A stretch of 52,123 nt of DNA from Phycisphaera sp. TMED9 (GTDB taxonomy: Bacteria; Planctomycetota; Phycisphaerae; Phycisphaerales; SM1A02), in the NCBI GenBank assembly GCA_002167845.2, contig NHBO02000052.1, forward strand, positions 14,989 through 67,111, read 5' to 3'. Shown piece after piece: positions 14,643 through 23,737 of this stretch. The notes under the pieces were generated by a model. The model ran no database searches. It had not been told where the DNA came from and saw only the letters and a list, made by a program, of their open reading frames with translations. Every line of letters begins with the position of its first letter. The stretch's first letter is position 1. The position numbers were made by a program, and so were the translations under genes.

Positions 14643-16847
14643 ATGGACCGCACGTTCCGTACCTCGACCACCGGCTTCATCCGCGCTTTCGCGATTGGCA
14701 GCCTGTTGATCTCCGGGCTCGACGCCGCCAACCGAGTCGGACCCGCGTTCGCCTCCTCCCCCGTGTTGCAGGACGGGACCGATGCGGATCAATCGCGTCT
14801 GGTCGGCGACTTCCTCCACTACGTTCTCATCGCGAAGCCGGACCTCGCCGAAGCGGCGGGTCGGAAGCTCTTCGACAGCGGCATCACCGATGCGCAGTTG
14901 GCGGAACTCGTCTCCGAGAATGATCTCGGCGACAAGGTCGAACGCTCACTGAGCCGTGGCCGCGGCATGGCCGGCGTCGGCCCCATGGTCATGGAGTTCG
15001 AGAAGCGGCTTGAAGAAGGCCGGCTCGGGCTCGCTCGCGATCAGGATCGGATCAAGGAAGCGATCGGAATGCTCGACGGCTCGCTGCGAGCCCAGATGAT
15101 CGGAAAGCGTCGTCTCATCGAGGCGGGCGAGTACGCGGTTCCGCAGCTGCTTGACGTGTTGGTCTCCGCGAAGAACGCCGAAGTCGAACTTCGCGTCACC
15201 GAAGTCATCGAGAAGATCAAGCGGCAGGCGGTTCTTCCGCTCTGTGCCGCACTTCCCGAGCTCTCCGCGACGGTCCAGACCAAGGTCTGCCGAATCCTCT
15301 CCACGATCGGCTGGCCCACCGCCATCCCGTATCTCCTTGAGGTCGCAACCTCCCGACAGAGCACCCCGGAGGTCCGGGATGCGGCGATGACCGCGTTCCG
15401 TCGTCTCGGAGGAACCTCCACGGACGTCTCCGCGGCATTCACCGCACTGGGTCGCAAGTTCTTCTCCCAGGAGCAGTCGTTGGTCGCCTACCCCTCGGAT
15501 CCGGCCAACATGGTCTGGAGCTACGGGCCGCATTCCGGTCTGGTGCAGACGCCGGTTCCCACCTCGATCTTCTGTCAGGTGATGGCGATGCGAAATGCCC
15601 GGACCGCATTGGCTGCGGATCCTTCGAACCGAATGGCGCTCGCCGTCTTCGTCGCCGCCGACCTCCGTCGCGAGAATCAGATCGGTGAGGGTGAGACGGA
15701 TCCCTTCGCGGCTGACTCGAAGTACTCACCCCAGTTCTTCGCGACCGCGGCGGGAAGCTCCATCGCCCGCGACGTTCTCGCGATGGCCATCGACGGCAAG
15801 GACACCGCGTTGGTTCGCGATGCGATCGCCGCCCTCGGCATGACCGTCGAACGCGGCCGCATGGTCGGTTCCGGTGGTCGACAGCCCTTGCTCGAATGCC
15901 TTCGGTATCCCGATCGTCGAGTCCAGTACGACACGGCACTGGTTCTCGGTGCGGCGATGCCTGAGAAGGCGTTCGCCGGCGACAGCCAGGTGGTGCCGCT
16001 GCTGGCCAACGCCATCCGATCCAACAATGACAGTTACGCCGTGGTGGTGGCATCCACCGACGAAGATCGAAATCGTCTTTCCTCCATGCTCGGCAAGGCC
16101 GGATTCTCCGTGGTGGCGAGCGGTCCCGGCTTCTACGACCTCGAGGCCGAGATCAACCGGGCCAACGGGATCGATCTGGTCGTGATTCAGGCAGGAGCCG
16201 CCGATGCGGTCACCGCGGTCGGTCAGGTCCGGAACTTCGTCGGAACCGGCGCCACGCCGGTCATGTTGATGAGCAGTGGTACCGACAAGATCGCGATGGA
16301 TCGGGAATTCGCCGATGATCGTGCCACGGGAGCCTTCATCAACGGTGGCACTGAAGCCCAGTTCCAGTCGGCGGTCGATTCGCTGATGAACGTCGCTTCG
16401 GGAGGTCGTCTGACGGCGACCGATTCGATGACCTACACGCGGAACGCCCTTCAGACGCTGTCGAACATCGCGCGTCACGGAAAGGGTCCGTATGACATCA
16501 AGTCTGCAGAGCCTTCTCTCCTCGCGGCGATGACCAGCATCTCCGGCGGCATGCGGATGCTGGTCGCGGAAGTCGTGTCCCTCATCGATTCCGATGCCAG
16601 CCAGCAGGCGTTGATCGACGCCGCTCTGGCCGCATCCGGGAACGAGCAGGTCTCGTTGCTGGACTATGCCGCTTCGAGTGCCCGGTCCTTCGGAAACAAG
16701 TCGGCCTCCCGGCAGGTCGACTCGCTTCGCCGACTCATCGCGTCGAGCACGGGCGAGGGGAACAGTTCGACGGCGGATGCCGCAGGACGTCTCTACGGGT
16801 CCCTTGACCTCTCCTCCGACGAAGCAGTGCGGCTCATCTCGGAATGA
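14643..16847 (+). CDS. Secreted HEAT-repeat protein with degenerate receiver domain
   Basis: This 734-residue exported protein has a signal peptide in the first 35 residues (FIRAFAIGSLLISGLDAAN). Residues about 140-300 and 370-460 read as HEAT-like alpha repeats (VPQLLDVLVSAKNAEVELRV, AIPYLLEVATSRQS, PLLECLRYPDRRVQYDTALV). Residues about 475-600 look like a CheY-like receiver: VVVASTDEDRNRLSSMLGKA, then DLVVIQAGAAD, then PVMLMSSG. The phospho-Asp position is Gln, so it cannot be phosphorylated in the normal way. More helical repeats follow. GGAGG nine nt before the ATG fixes the start. It has no operon partner: a terminator and tRNA-Thr follow. Function unknown; a receiver fold after a signal peptide is unusual. 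Confidence 0.85.
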   Translation: MDRTFRTSTTGFIRAFAIGSLLISGLDAANRVGPAFASSPVLQDGTDADQSRLVGDFLHYVLIAKPDLAEAAGRKLFDSGITDAQLAELVSENDLGDKVERSLSRGRGMAGVGPMVMEFEKRLEEGRLGLARDQDRIKEAIGMLDGSLRAQMIGKRRLIEAGEYAVPQLLDVLVSAKNAEVELRVTEVIEKIKRQAVLPLCAALPELSATVQTKVCRILSTIGWPTAIPYLLEVATSRQSTPEVRDAAMTAFRRLGGTSTDVSAAFTALGRKFFSQEQSLVAYPSDPANMVWSYGPHSGLVQTPVPTSIFCQVMAMRNARTALAADPSNRMALAVFVAADLRRENQIGEGETDPFAADSKYSPQFFATAAGSSIARDVLAMAIDGKDTALVRDAIAALGMTVERGRMVGSGGRQPLLECLRYPDRRVQYDTALVLGAAMPEKAFAGDSQVVPLLANAIRSNNDSYAVVVASTDEDRNRLSSMLGKAGFSVVASGPGFYDLEAEINRANGIDLVVIQAGAADAVTAVGQVRNFVGTGATPVMLMSSGTDKIAMDREFADDRATGAFINGGTEAQFQSAVDSLMNVASGGRLTATDSMTYTRNALQTLSNIARHGKGPYDIKSAEPSLLAAMTSISGGMRMLVAEVVSLIDSDASQQALIDAALAASGNEQVSLLDYAASSARSFGNKSASRQVDSLRRLIASSTGEGNSSTADAAGRLYGSLDLSSDEAVRLISE

Positions 16848-16913
16848 GTCACCGAGCCTCGCCGCCCTGGTCCATCAGGGTCTGAGAATGCTCGAAATCA
16901 GGTTCGATCGACC

Positions 16914-16950
16914 GCACGCCCCGGAGCATCTTGGATGCTCCGGGGCGTGC
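16914..16950 (+). terminator. Strong hairpin terminator after the HEAT-repeat gene
   Basis: A perfect 17-bp inverted repeat (gcacgccccggagcatc / gatgctccggggcgtgc) closes a 3-nt loop and is followed by ttcattt. Confidence 0.82.
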
Positions 16951-16962
16951 TTCATTTCGGCG

Positions 16963-16991
16963 TTTTCATTCCCGGCGACGTCTGCTACCAT
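16963..16991 (+). promoter_or_regulatory. Candidate promoter of tRNA-Thr
   Basis: TTTTCA (16963-16968) and TACCAT (16986-16991) are separated by 17 nt and lie about 50 nt before the tRNA. Confidence 0.45.
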
Positions 16992-17042
16992 TCTCGACCC
17001 CGAGTGAAGACCCGCGGATGGGCTGGTTCGAGTTCGGAACAT

Positions 17043-17115
17043 GCCGCCATAGCTCAGTTGGTAGAGCGAAGCTTTCGTAAAGCTTAGGTCGCCGGTTCGA
17101 GTCCGGCTGGTGGCT
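17043..17115 (+). tRNA. tRNA-Thr (CGT)
   Basis: Complete cloverleaf: acceptor GCCGCCA/TGGTGGC, anticodon loop TTCGTAA on an AAGCT/AGCTT stem, T-loop GGTTCGAGTCC. T73 is followed by TCA, so CCA is not encoded. Confidence 0.96.
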
Positions 17116-17120
17116 TCAGA

Positions 17121-17160
17121 CGCACGCCCGCGATCCGATCGCGGGCGTGCGTCGTGCTTT
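17121..17160 (+). terminator. Terminator of tRNA-Thr
   Basis: The inverted repeat cgcacgcccgcga / tcgcgggcgtgcg starts five nt after the tRNA and is followed by tcgtgcttt. Confidence 0.85.
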
Positions 17161-17240
17161 CCGGGGCCGTTCTGATTCGCCGGGCCGGCCGGCATGGGGC
17201 CAGGTGGGGTCATCCGGGGGCCCGGTCTTCGGTGAATCAC

Positions 17241-17246
17241 TACCAT
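17241..17246 (+). promoter_or_regulatory. -10-like hexamer for the FAD/Fe-S dehydrogenase
   Basis: TACCAT ends 6 nt before the ATG at 17253. This favours that start over an earlier in-frame ATG lying in the tRNA terminator. Confidence 0.45.
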
Positions 17247-17252
17247 CGCGAC

Positions 17253-20204
17253 ATGCGGTTGCCCGTGATTGAATCATCGCTTGGACCGGACCGTGAAGAC
17301 TCCGTCCGGGTCACCCGGGTGATCGCCGAACTTCAATCGAATCTCCGAGGCACGGTCCGCGGAGATGTTCTGGAACGCGGGCTGTATGCGACCGATGCCT
17401 CGCCGTATGACGTGATGCCGATCGCGGTGGTCGCGCCGCGTGATACGTCGGACGTGACGACCGCGATGGAGATCTGTTCTTCGCATGCCCTGCCGGTCCT
17501 GCCTCGAGGTGCAGGGACCAGCCTCGGTGGCCAGACGGTCAATGCCGCGGTCGTGATGGACTTCTCGCCGTTCATGAACCGCGTGGTCTCCATCGATGCG
17601 GATGGGCGGACGGCCAGGGTCCAACCCGGGCTGGTTCTGGACGATTTCAACCGGACGCTGAAGCCGCTCGGGCTCGGTTTCGGTCCCGATGTCTCGACGT
17701 CCACTCACGCCACGCTCGGTGGGATGATCGGCAATGCATCGGCGGGGGCGTTCTCCCTCATTCACGGAATGACCGACGAGCACGTTCTTTCCATCGATGG
17801 CGTCCTGGCGGACGGAACGGGTCATCACTTCGGAACCGGATGTTCCGGCGACGATCCGGTGATCGGACGGATCCTTCAGGAACTCCGATCGGTGGTGGAG
17901 CCGCTCCGGGAGGAGATCGACGCCCGATTCCCGAAGGTTCGTCGCAACGTCGGGGGATATCGCTTCGATGATCTGCTCGAGATGTTCGACCGAAGCGGGC
18001 CCGGGAACTTCGATCAGGTGAATCTCGGTCGGTTCCTGTCGGGATCCGAGGGTTCGCTGGCGATCACGTCCGAGGCGACGGTCCGACTCGTCGAGCCATC
18101 GCGGGGGCGAGCGTTGATGGTCGCCGCATTCGCCACCGTGACCGACGCCTGCCGGCGAGTCGAGGCGTTGGTGGGGGCCGGGCCGGCCGCGGTTGAATTG
18201 ATGGATGCATTCATCATCGACGCAGCTTCGAAACAAGCGGTCTATGCATCCGATGTCGCGCTGCTTCCGACGGTTGGAGGAATGCGGGCGGGGGCGATCC
18301 TGTTCGTGGAGTTTCATGCAGAGGATCATTCGGTCGCCGAGGCAGCGGCCCACGCAGCGCAGGCACAGGCGGGTCTCGACGACGAGTCGACACGGATCTT
18401 CCTCGATCCGAAGGAGCAGCGCCGGCTCTGGGCGATTCGAACCACCGGTCTCGGTTTGATTTCCAAGGTCGTCGGATCGGTGCAACCGATGGCCGGGCTC
18501 GAGGATTGCGGCGTTCCCATCGATCGTCTGGCCGAATTCCAGCCGGCCTTCGAGTCGCTGATTCGGGATCGCGGATGGTCGGGTGTCTTCTACGCTCACG
18601 CATCCGTGGGGCTTCTGCATGTTCGTCCTCGAATCGACTTGTCGAGCGATGCCGACCGGGCGTCCTTCCGGGCGCTGCGTGATGAGACGCTGGAACTCGT
18701 CAGGGCTCATGGCGGGTCGATTTCCGGGGAGCACGGAGACGGGCGAATTCGAACGGATCTGGTCCATCGCATGTACGGATCGCGGATCGTCGAGGGATTC
18801 AAGGACGTCAAGGCGATCTTCGATCCTCGAGGGCTCCTGAATCCCGGGAGCAAGGTCGTTCCTCGTGATCCTCTGTCGGATCTTCGAGTGGATCGTGATC
18901 GCCCCGGAATCGCGTCCGGTCCCTTCTTCTTTCGGTGGGCGGAGGGGGGGCCATTGGCGGAGGCCCGAGCGTGCAACGGGAATGCGTTGTGTCGTCGGAT
19001 CGAGGGGGGTGCGATGTGTCCGAGCTACCGGGCCCTCCGCGATGAACGGCATTCCACGCGCGGCCGTGCCAATGCGCTCCGTCTGGCCCTGGACGGCCGG
19101 CTCGCAGACGAGACGGGCGAGGAACCGGGAGGGAATCCCTGGAGTCGACCGGACGTCGAGGAGACCTTGTCGCTCTGCCTCTCCTGCAAGGCGTGTCGGC
19201 ACGAGTGCCCCAGCAACGTCGATCTGGCGAAGTTGAAAGCGGAGTATCTGGCTCAGTCCTACGCCGGCGGACGTCGTAAATCGGTGCGAACCAGAGTGCT
19301 GGGACGAGCCGGCCTGCTCTTGAAGCGAGCCGCCCGGGTGCCACGACTCTCCAGAGCACTGACATCGATTCCCGGCATCGATGCGATCATCGCCCGGGTG
19401 CTCGGTCTCGACCCCATGCGACGGCTGCCCCGTCCATCCGCTCCGGTCGCCGGGACCTTCGCCGCGACGGTCGGAGCCGACGCGCCGGTGGTGGTTCTGC
19501 TGGGCGATTGCTTCTCGACCTCGATCGAGCCAGGTCTTCAAGACGACGCGGAACGAGTGCTCGACGCATTCGGCTATCGAGTGCGACGGGTGTCGTTGGT
19601 CGGATGTTGCGGCCGGCCGCAGATCTCGGCCGGGCTGCTGGACGAGGCGCGATCGCTCGTCGAACGATCCGCTGGTCCGCTCGCCGCCGAGCTCGACTCC
19701 AGTGGTGCGGTGGCGATGATCGCGCTCGAACCTTCCTGCCTCTCGGCGCTGCGAGAGGAATGGCGGGAACTGGAGAGCGACGTTCCTGCCACGACGACGG
19801 ATCGGCTCGCCAGAGCGTCCGTCTCGATCGAGTCCTTCCTTGAAGAACGATGGGATGTGCATCCTCGTCGCCCTCGCGTGTCGCTTCCGGATTCGATCAC
19901 GGTGCACCCGCACTGCCACGCCAAGGTGGATCGGGATCACTTCCGAAAACTTCTTGACCACGTCGGGGCGGTCGATGCGAAGGTGCTGGATTCCGGGTGC
20001 TGCGGGCTCGCGGGGTCGTTCGGATACGTCGCCGAGCACGCAGACCTGTCGAAGCGAATCTTCGAACAATCCCTCGGGGCGACGGTGGATGATGCGGATG
20101 GGGGGCCACTCGTCGCTTCCGGCACCAGTTGCCGACATCAATGTGACGATCTGGCGAACCTCGCGGCGTTGCACCCCGCCACGTTGATCGCCCGAGGATT
20201 GTGA
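17253..20204 (+). CDS. FAD-linked 2-hydroxyacid dehydrogenase with Fe-S domains (YdiJ/D-LDH type)
   Basis: A 983-residue fusion that oxidises a D-2-hydroxyacid (D-lactate or D-2-hydroxyglutarate are the family's usual substrates) and passes electrons through Fe-S clusters. The domains run in this order. An FAD-binding PCMH domain (about 60-290) holds PRGAGTSLGGQTVN and GGMIGNASAG. A GlcD-type C-terminal domain (about 300-550) holds SGEHGDGRIRTDL. A ferredoxin-like part has C.R.IEGGAMCPSYR and CLSCKACRHECP (642-653). Last comes a CCG-type cysteine-rich region with VGCCGRPQ and DSGCCGLAGSFGY. Length and order match YdiJ-like enzymes. The active-site substrate residues cannot be assigned by eye. 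It is monocistronic. Confidence 0.93.
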   Translation: MRLPVIESSLGPDREDSVRVTRVIAELQSNLRGTVRGDVLERGLYATDASPYDVMPIAVVAPRDTSDVTTAMEICSSHALPVLPRGAGTSLGGQTVNAAVVMDFSPFMNRVVSIDADGRTARVQPGLVLDDFNRTLKPLGLGFGPDVSTSTHATLGGMIGNASAGAFSLIHGMTDEHVLSIDGVLADGTGHHFGTGCSGDDPVIGRILQELRSVVEPLREEIDARFPKVRRNVGGYRFDDLLEMFDRSGPGNFDQVNLGRFLSGSEGSLAITSEATVRLVEPSRGRALMVAAFATVTDACRRVEALVGAGPAAVELMDAFIIDAASKQAVYASDVALLPTVGGMRAGAILFVEFHAEDHSVAEAAAHAAQAQAGLDDESTRIFLDPKEQRRLWAIRTTGLGLISKVVGSVQPMAGLEDCGVPIDRLAEFQPAFESLIRDRGWSGVFYAHASVGLLHVRPRIDLSSDADRASFRALRDETLELVRAHGGSISGEHGDGRIRTDLVHRMYGSRIVEGFKDVKAIFDPRGLLNPGSKVVPRDPLSDLRVDRDRPGIASGPFFFRWAEGGPLAEARACNGNALCRRIEGGAMCPSYRALRDERHSTRGRANALRLALDGRLADETGEEPGGNPWSRPDVEETLSLCLSCKACRHECPSNVDLAKLKAEYLAQSYAGGRRKSVRTRVLGRAGLLLKRAARVPRLSRALTSIPGIDAIIARVLGLDPMRRLPRPSAPVAGTFAATVGADAPVVVLLGDCFSTSIEPGLQDDAERVLDAFGYRVRRVSLVGCCGRPQISAGLLDEARSLVERSAGPLAAELDSSGAVAMIALEPSCLSALREEWRELESDVPATTTDRLARASVSIESFLEERWDVHPRRPRVSLPDSITVHPHCHAKVDRDHFRKLLDHVGAVDAKVLDSGCCGLAGSFGYVAEHADLSKRIFEQSLGATVDDADGGPLVASGTSCRHQCDDLANLAALHPATLIARGL

Positions 20205-20219
20205 TCGCCGACGGGCGGT

Positions 20220-20948
20220 TCAGGAACTCGGGGCGGCGACGCTCACGCCGGCCTGCATCGCCGCGAGGGCCGCGGCGGTTCGACGTTCCATCCAGACGCT
20301 GATTCCTCCCAGCAGTCCGAGGAACAAGGCGCCTCCGCCGCTGCAAAGGAAACCCAGCAGCGGTGCGAACGCCGACTCCAGTGCGGCCACTTCGGCGTCA
20401 TTGATCACGAACACGTCCGCGACCGCCCGGCTCGACTCGCGAGGGCCGAGAATGAGCTCGAAGGTGTACGTGCCGTCCGACGGGAGCACCGCCGAACCGA
20501 CCAGGACCGCGGATGAGGGCTTGCCCGGCCGGGAGGACTGCAGGTTCGCCCGCTGTGTCGGTTCCACTTCAACGTCCACGAGGGTTCCGTCGGCGTCGGT
20601 GATGACGAGTTCGAAGACCAGCTCCGTCGGCGCGAGGTATCTCGTCTCCTCGAACTCCGTGTCGGTGAGGTAGGAGACGAAGACCCGCCCGGCGGGGAAC
20701 TCGAAGGCGGCCTTTCCAGGAACCAGGAAACGATGGGGCGTTTCGGTTTCCATTCGTTGTCGCATCGCGGTGCGCGCCTCGCTCAGTTCCGACCAGGAGA
20801 CCTGCGTCGCCATGATGATCGTGGAGAGCGCCAGGAGTGCGGCCAGAAGCAGGAGGGCCTTGCCCAGGAAGGGCTTGCGCCGGCGTGCGACGGCGCGGGC
20901 GGAGATGAGAACTTCGGGGCCCGCTTGTTTCGACGTCGGATCGCTCAT
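20220..20948 (-). CDS. Uncharacterised two-helix membrane protein
   Basis: This 242-residue protein is not one I recognise. A membrane segment lies at about 27-50 (FLGKALLLLAALLALSTIIM). A soluble beta-rich domain of about 150 residues follows, with repeated strand patterns ending near FELILGPRESS. A second hydrophobic segment lies at about 198-220 (LLGFLCSGGGALFLGLLGGI). The middle part is probably periplasmic. Its ATG overlaps the stop of the mutarotase-like gene as ATGA, so the two are coupled and follow the secreted esterase gene. The longer open frame upstream is a shadow of that gene. Confidence 0.75.
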   Translation of the reverse strand: MSDPTSKQAGPEVLISARAVARRRKPFLGKALLLLAALLALSTIIMATQVSWSELSEARTAMRQRMETETPHRFLVPGKAAFEFPAGRVFVSYLTDTEFEETRYLAPTELVFELVITDADGTLVDVEVEPTQRANLQSSRPGKPSSAVLVGSAVLPSDGTYTFELILGPRESSRAVADVFVINDAEVAALESAFAPLLGFLCSGGGALFLGLLGGISVWMERRTAAALAAMQAGVSVAAPSS

Positions 20949-21295
20949 GAGGGCTGTGCCTCCAGATCGAAGACCAGATCCATGGGCGTCCACCAGGCGC
21001 CGTCCGGGCCGGAGGCGTTGGGAATTCGCTGCTGATAGGACTTCATGAGCTCGTCCCATTCCCGACATCGTGGGTCTTCGGCATATGTCTGGTAATCGGA
21101 AACGGGATCGAAGTCTTCCGGAGCGTCGAAGGTCATGAACAACCGCCGCCCGGTTCTCCAGAGGAGCATTCGCTGGATGCCGAGTGATCTCAGGCCGCGG
21201 ACCACTTCCGGCCAGGCCTCGACGTGATAGCGGTCGTATTCCGCGATGCGATCGGGATCGTCGATGAGGTCGAGGGCCTGCGCGAAGGTCTTCAA
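20945..21295 (-). CDS. L-rhamnose mutarotase-like protein (RhaM/DUF718)
   Basis: RhaM-type proteins interconvert sugar anomers, aiding rhamnose or fucose use. The 116-residue protein covers the whole family: ALDLIDDPDRIAEYDRYH with the conserved His, AWPEV, GIQRMLLWRTGRRLFMTF, CREWDELM and WWTPMDLVFDL at the end. I chose a TTG start because AGGAG lies six nt upstream and it gives the family-typical N-terminus (MKTFAQALDL). An ATG at 21445 would add 50 residues with no homology pattern. It sits downstream of a secreted esterase, and its stop overlaps the start of a membrane protein gene by 4 nt. The exact sugar is not known. Confidence 0.85.
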   Translation of the reverse strand: MKTFAQALDLIDDPDRIAEYDRYHVEAWPEVVRGLRSLGIQRMLLWRTGRRLFMTFDAPEDFDPVSDYQTYAEDPRCREWDELMKSYQQRIPNASGPDGAWWTPMDLVFDLEAQPS

Positions 21296-21453
21296 GTGGT
21301 GCTCCTGGGTTCCGATCCGGGCAGGATACGGCCAACCGGTGGTGAGCACCGTCGTTGAAGGGGCGGAAGGATCAGATGGCGCGTCGCGCGAAGAGCGGAT
21401 CGACGGAATGGGATCCTGCGTCGGTCCGGGTGGCTGGCCCGACATCCCCCGAA

Positions 21454-22461
21454 TCAGGACCAGTTGGTGAGGAGCACGCCGACATCCGAGGAAGACGTGG
21501 TGCCGTCGCCGTCAAGGTCGGCGTCGGGGGTCGACCAGGCCACGAAGAGCAATCCCAGATCGGCCGCATTGACGACGCCGTCCAGGTTGAGGTCGCCGAG
21601 GATGGGATCGTCGCCGCAATCGATCAGACCGTCGGCATCGAACTGCGAGGCGTAGTCCCAGATCGTCGACGTCGCGAAGGCGGGCACGTCGTGTCCGCCG
21701 CCCTGTCGCCGATAGTGGACGACCGAGTGACAGCCGTCACCTTGCGGAAAGAGGATCTCGGTGACGCCGCCGCCGATCGGTGTATCGATCGAGCTGGTCT
21801 CGGAGCCGTTCGCGGAGACCAGATAGGCGTTTTGTTCGCTGACCGAGATCGAGTACTTGTTTCCGTTGTACGGCGCATAGAAGTCGTTGGTCCCGAGGAT
21901 GTGGATGAAGCCGGTCGGTGCGGCCGGATCGCACGCGTCATAGGTCCACTGCCACATGTTCGCGGCGACCGCTCCGAGCGCGGCGAACCGATCGCCGAGA
22001 TAGCAGAACAGGTCATAGACCATGCTTCCCCCGAGGGAGAATCCGCTGGCGTACAGCCGGTTCGGATCGGCGTTGAACTCCGCGATCACCGCGTCGAGCA
22101 TCGCCGAGGTGAAACCAAGCTCGTCGATCCCATTGCTGTACGGGCCTTCGCCATTCCAGCATCTGCATCCGTCGGGATCCACCGATGCGGCGGGATACAC
22201 GGCGATGAAGCCATGCTGATTCGCAAGTGGCCGATAGTCCACGTATTGAATCTCCTCCTCGGGAGATGAATCGCCGCCGTGGTAGTGGAACATCACCGGC
22301 AGGCTCTCCGCCGGGTCGAATCCGGTCGGGAGGTAGACGAGGTACCGGCGGTTCACGCCGTCGACGACGATGGTCCGGTTGAACTGCTGCTGTCCGTGGG
22401 CCTGGGTGGTCGGGATCAGGCAGGCGACGAATACGATGAGAAGGGAGAAATACCGGGGCAT
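21454..22461 (-). CDS. Secreted PHB-depolymerase/feruloyl-esterase-like hydrolase with dockerin-like tail
   Basis: This 335-residue exported esterase has a signal peptide (1-22, FSLLIVFVACLIPTTQAHG). The catalytic domain resembles the poly(3-hydroxybutyrate) depolymerase/CE1 family: RRYLVYLPTGFDP, an oxyanion-type FHYHGGDSS, the nucleophile elbow GFSLGGS with Ser142, and a C-terminal His in GGGHDVPAF. Residues about 287-335 are a dockerin-like pair (GDLNLDGVVNAADLGLLFVAW, then DLDGDGTTSSSDVGVLLTNW), the same tail type as the riboswitch-controlled protein at 12988-13926. Substrate is inferred: a plant or algal polysaccharide ester is as likely as PHB. The longer open frame upstream has no signal peptide and is not used. 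Confidence 0.88.
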   Translation of the reverse strand: MPRYFSLLIVFVACLIPTTQAHGQQQFNRTIVVDGVNRRYLVYLPTGFDPAESLPVMFHYHGGDSSPEEEIQYVDYRPLANQHGFIAVYPAASVDPDGCRCWNGEGPYSNGIDELGFTSAMLDAVIAEFNADPNRLYASGFSLGGSMVYDLFCYLGDRFAALGAVAANMWQWTYDACDPAAPTGFIHILGTNDFYAPYNGNKYSISVSEQNAYLVSANGSETSSIDTPIGGGVTEILFPQGDGCHSVVHYRRQGGGHDVPAFATSTIWDYASQFDADGLIDCGDDPILGDLNLDGVVNAADLGLLFVAWSTPDADLDGDGTTSSSDVGVLLTNWS

Positions 22462-22753
22462 GGTGGGTCGCCGTCCAAGAGGAGTCGCGAGGCAGGAGTG
22501 AAATTCAAATCTAGACGGCAATGATGCTTCGATCCACCGTTTACCCCCAACGTCGACCAGATTCCCTTCGAGTGGTCCGATGGGAGCGCCCCGCCCATGA
22601 TGCTGGGACCCGCCTGCGGTGATCGGTCTCCGGCGGCCACCAATCGCCCCCCGAGGCCTCTGCTCGGCGATCGGGGGGAATTGTGCGGGGGCGACCGCCT
22701 CGGTACGGTGGTGACCAACCGGCCGGTCGCCGGCCTCTCGGAGAACTTCAGAC

Positions 22754-23737
22754 ATGTCCCAACCCGCTGATCCCCGTCGCCGCACCTTCTTCGGAGGTCT
22801 CGCCGGCCTCGCCGCGGCGTCGACGCTTTCTCGGACCTCATTCGCGATGCCGACCGCCGACTCGCCGCTTTCTCCGAACCCCATCTCGCTGGCCCAGTGG
22901 TCGCTTCATCGAGAGATCTACGGTGGCAAACTCGACCCGCTTCGTTTCGCCGAGGTCACCATGACCCGGTACGGGCTGGCGGGTTGCGAGTACGTCAACA
23001 GTTTCTACAAGGACAAGGTCGGAACGCCGGGTTACCTGGCGAGCATGAAGAAGGTCGCGGGCGACCACGGTGTGACCTCGGTCCTGATCATGTGTGATGG
23101 TGAAGGCGCCCTCGGTGATCCCGACGAGAAGAAGCGGCTGCAAGCGGTCGACAATCATCAGCGGTGGTTGGAGGCGGCGAAGTTCCTCGGCTGTCATTCC
23201 ATCCGAGTGAATGCCCAATCCAGTGGTACCTGGGAGGAGCAACTCGACCGAGCGGCCGATGGTCTCCGCCAGCTTTCCGAGAAGGCAGCCCCGTTCGGAC
23301 TCAACGTCATCGTCGAGAATCACGGGGGGCTTTCCTCGAACGGCGAGTGGCTGGCGAGCGTCATGACGAAGGTCGCCATGACGAACTGCGGCACGCTCCC
23401 CGATTTCGGCAACTTCAGTCTCGGTGGTGGCAAGTGGTACGACCGGTACAAGGGCGTGACGCAGTTGATGCCGTTCGCGAAGGCGGTGAGCGCCAAGAGT
23501 CGGAAGTTCGACGAGGCGGGGACGGAATCCGAGACGGACTTCGTCCGCATGATGAAGATCGTGCGGGCCGCCGGATACGGAGGCTGGGTCGGCATCGAGT
23601 GGGAGGGCGGTTCGCCCTCCGAGAGCGAGGGCATCATGCTCACCAAGCGAATGCTCGAAGGATGCGATTGCGTCGCCGCTCGAACCGGCGATGGCCCCTT
23701 CGACGTGAAGAAGACCATCAGGAAGTCGGATGATTGA
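22754..23737 (+). CDS. Tat-exported sugar phosphate isomerase/epimerase-like TIM-barrel protein
   Basis: This 327-residue xylose-isomerase-like TIM-barrel protein begins with a twin-arginine signal ([19 protein letters not shown]). Family patterns include the acidic barrel residues in [21 protein letters not shown] and WVGIEWEGG, which supply the metal-binding Glu/Asp/His set. Such planctomycete proteins act on sugars or sugar derivatives outside the cytoplasm. GGAG ten nt before the ATG supports the start. Its last 8 nt overlap the DUF4212 gene, so it is probably co-translated with the symporter pair, which may import its product. The exact reaction is unknown. Confidence 0.87.
   Translation: MSQPADPRRRTFFGGLAGLAAASTLSRTSFAMPTADSPLSPNPISLAQWSLHREIYGGKLDPLRFAEVTMTRYGLAGCEYVNSFYKDKVGTPGYLASMKKVAGDHGVTSVLIMCDGEGALGDPDEKKRLQAVDNHQRWLEAAKFLGCHSIRVNAQSSGTWEEQLDRAADGLRQLSEKAAPFGLNVIVENHGGLSSNGEWLASVMTKVAMTNCGTLPDFGNFSLGGGKWYDRYKGVTQLMPFAKAVSAKSRKFDEAGTESETDFVRMMKIVRAAGYGGWVGIEWEGGSPSESEGIMLTKRMLEGCDCVAARTGDGPFDVKKTIRKSDD

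Noticed and set aside
17274-20174. 966-codon open frame opposite the FAD/Fe-S dehydrogenase
   Set aside because: Arg/His-rich low-complexity translation with no motifs, mirrored on a clear enzyme gene.
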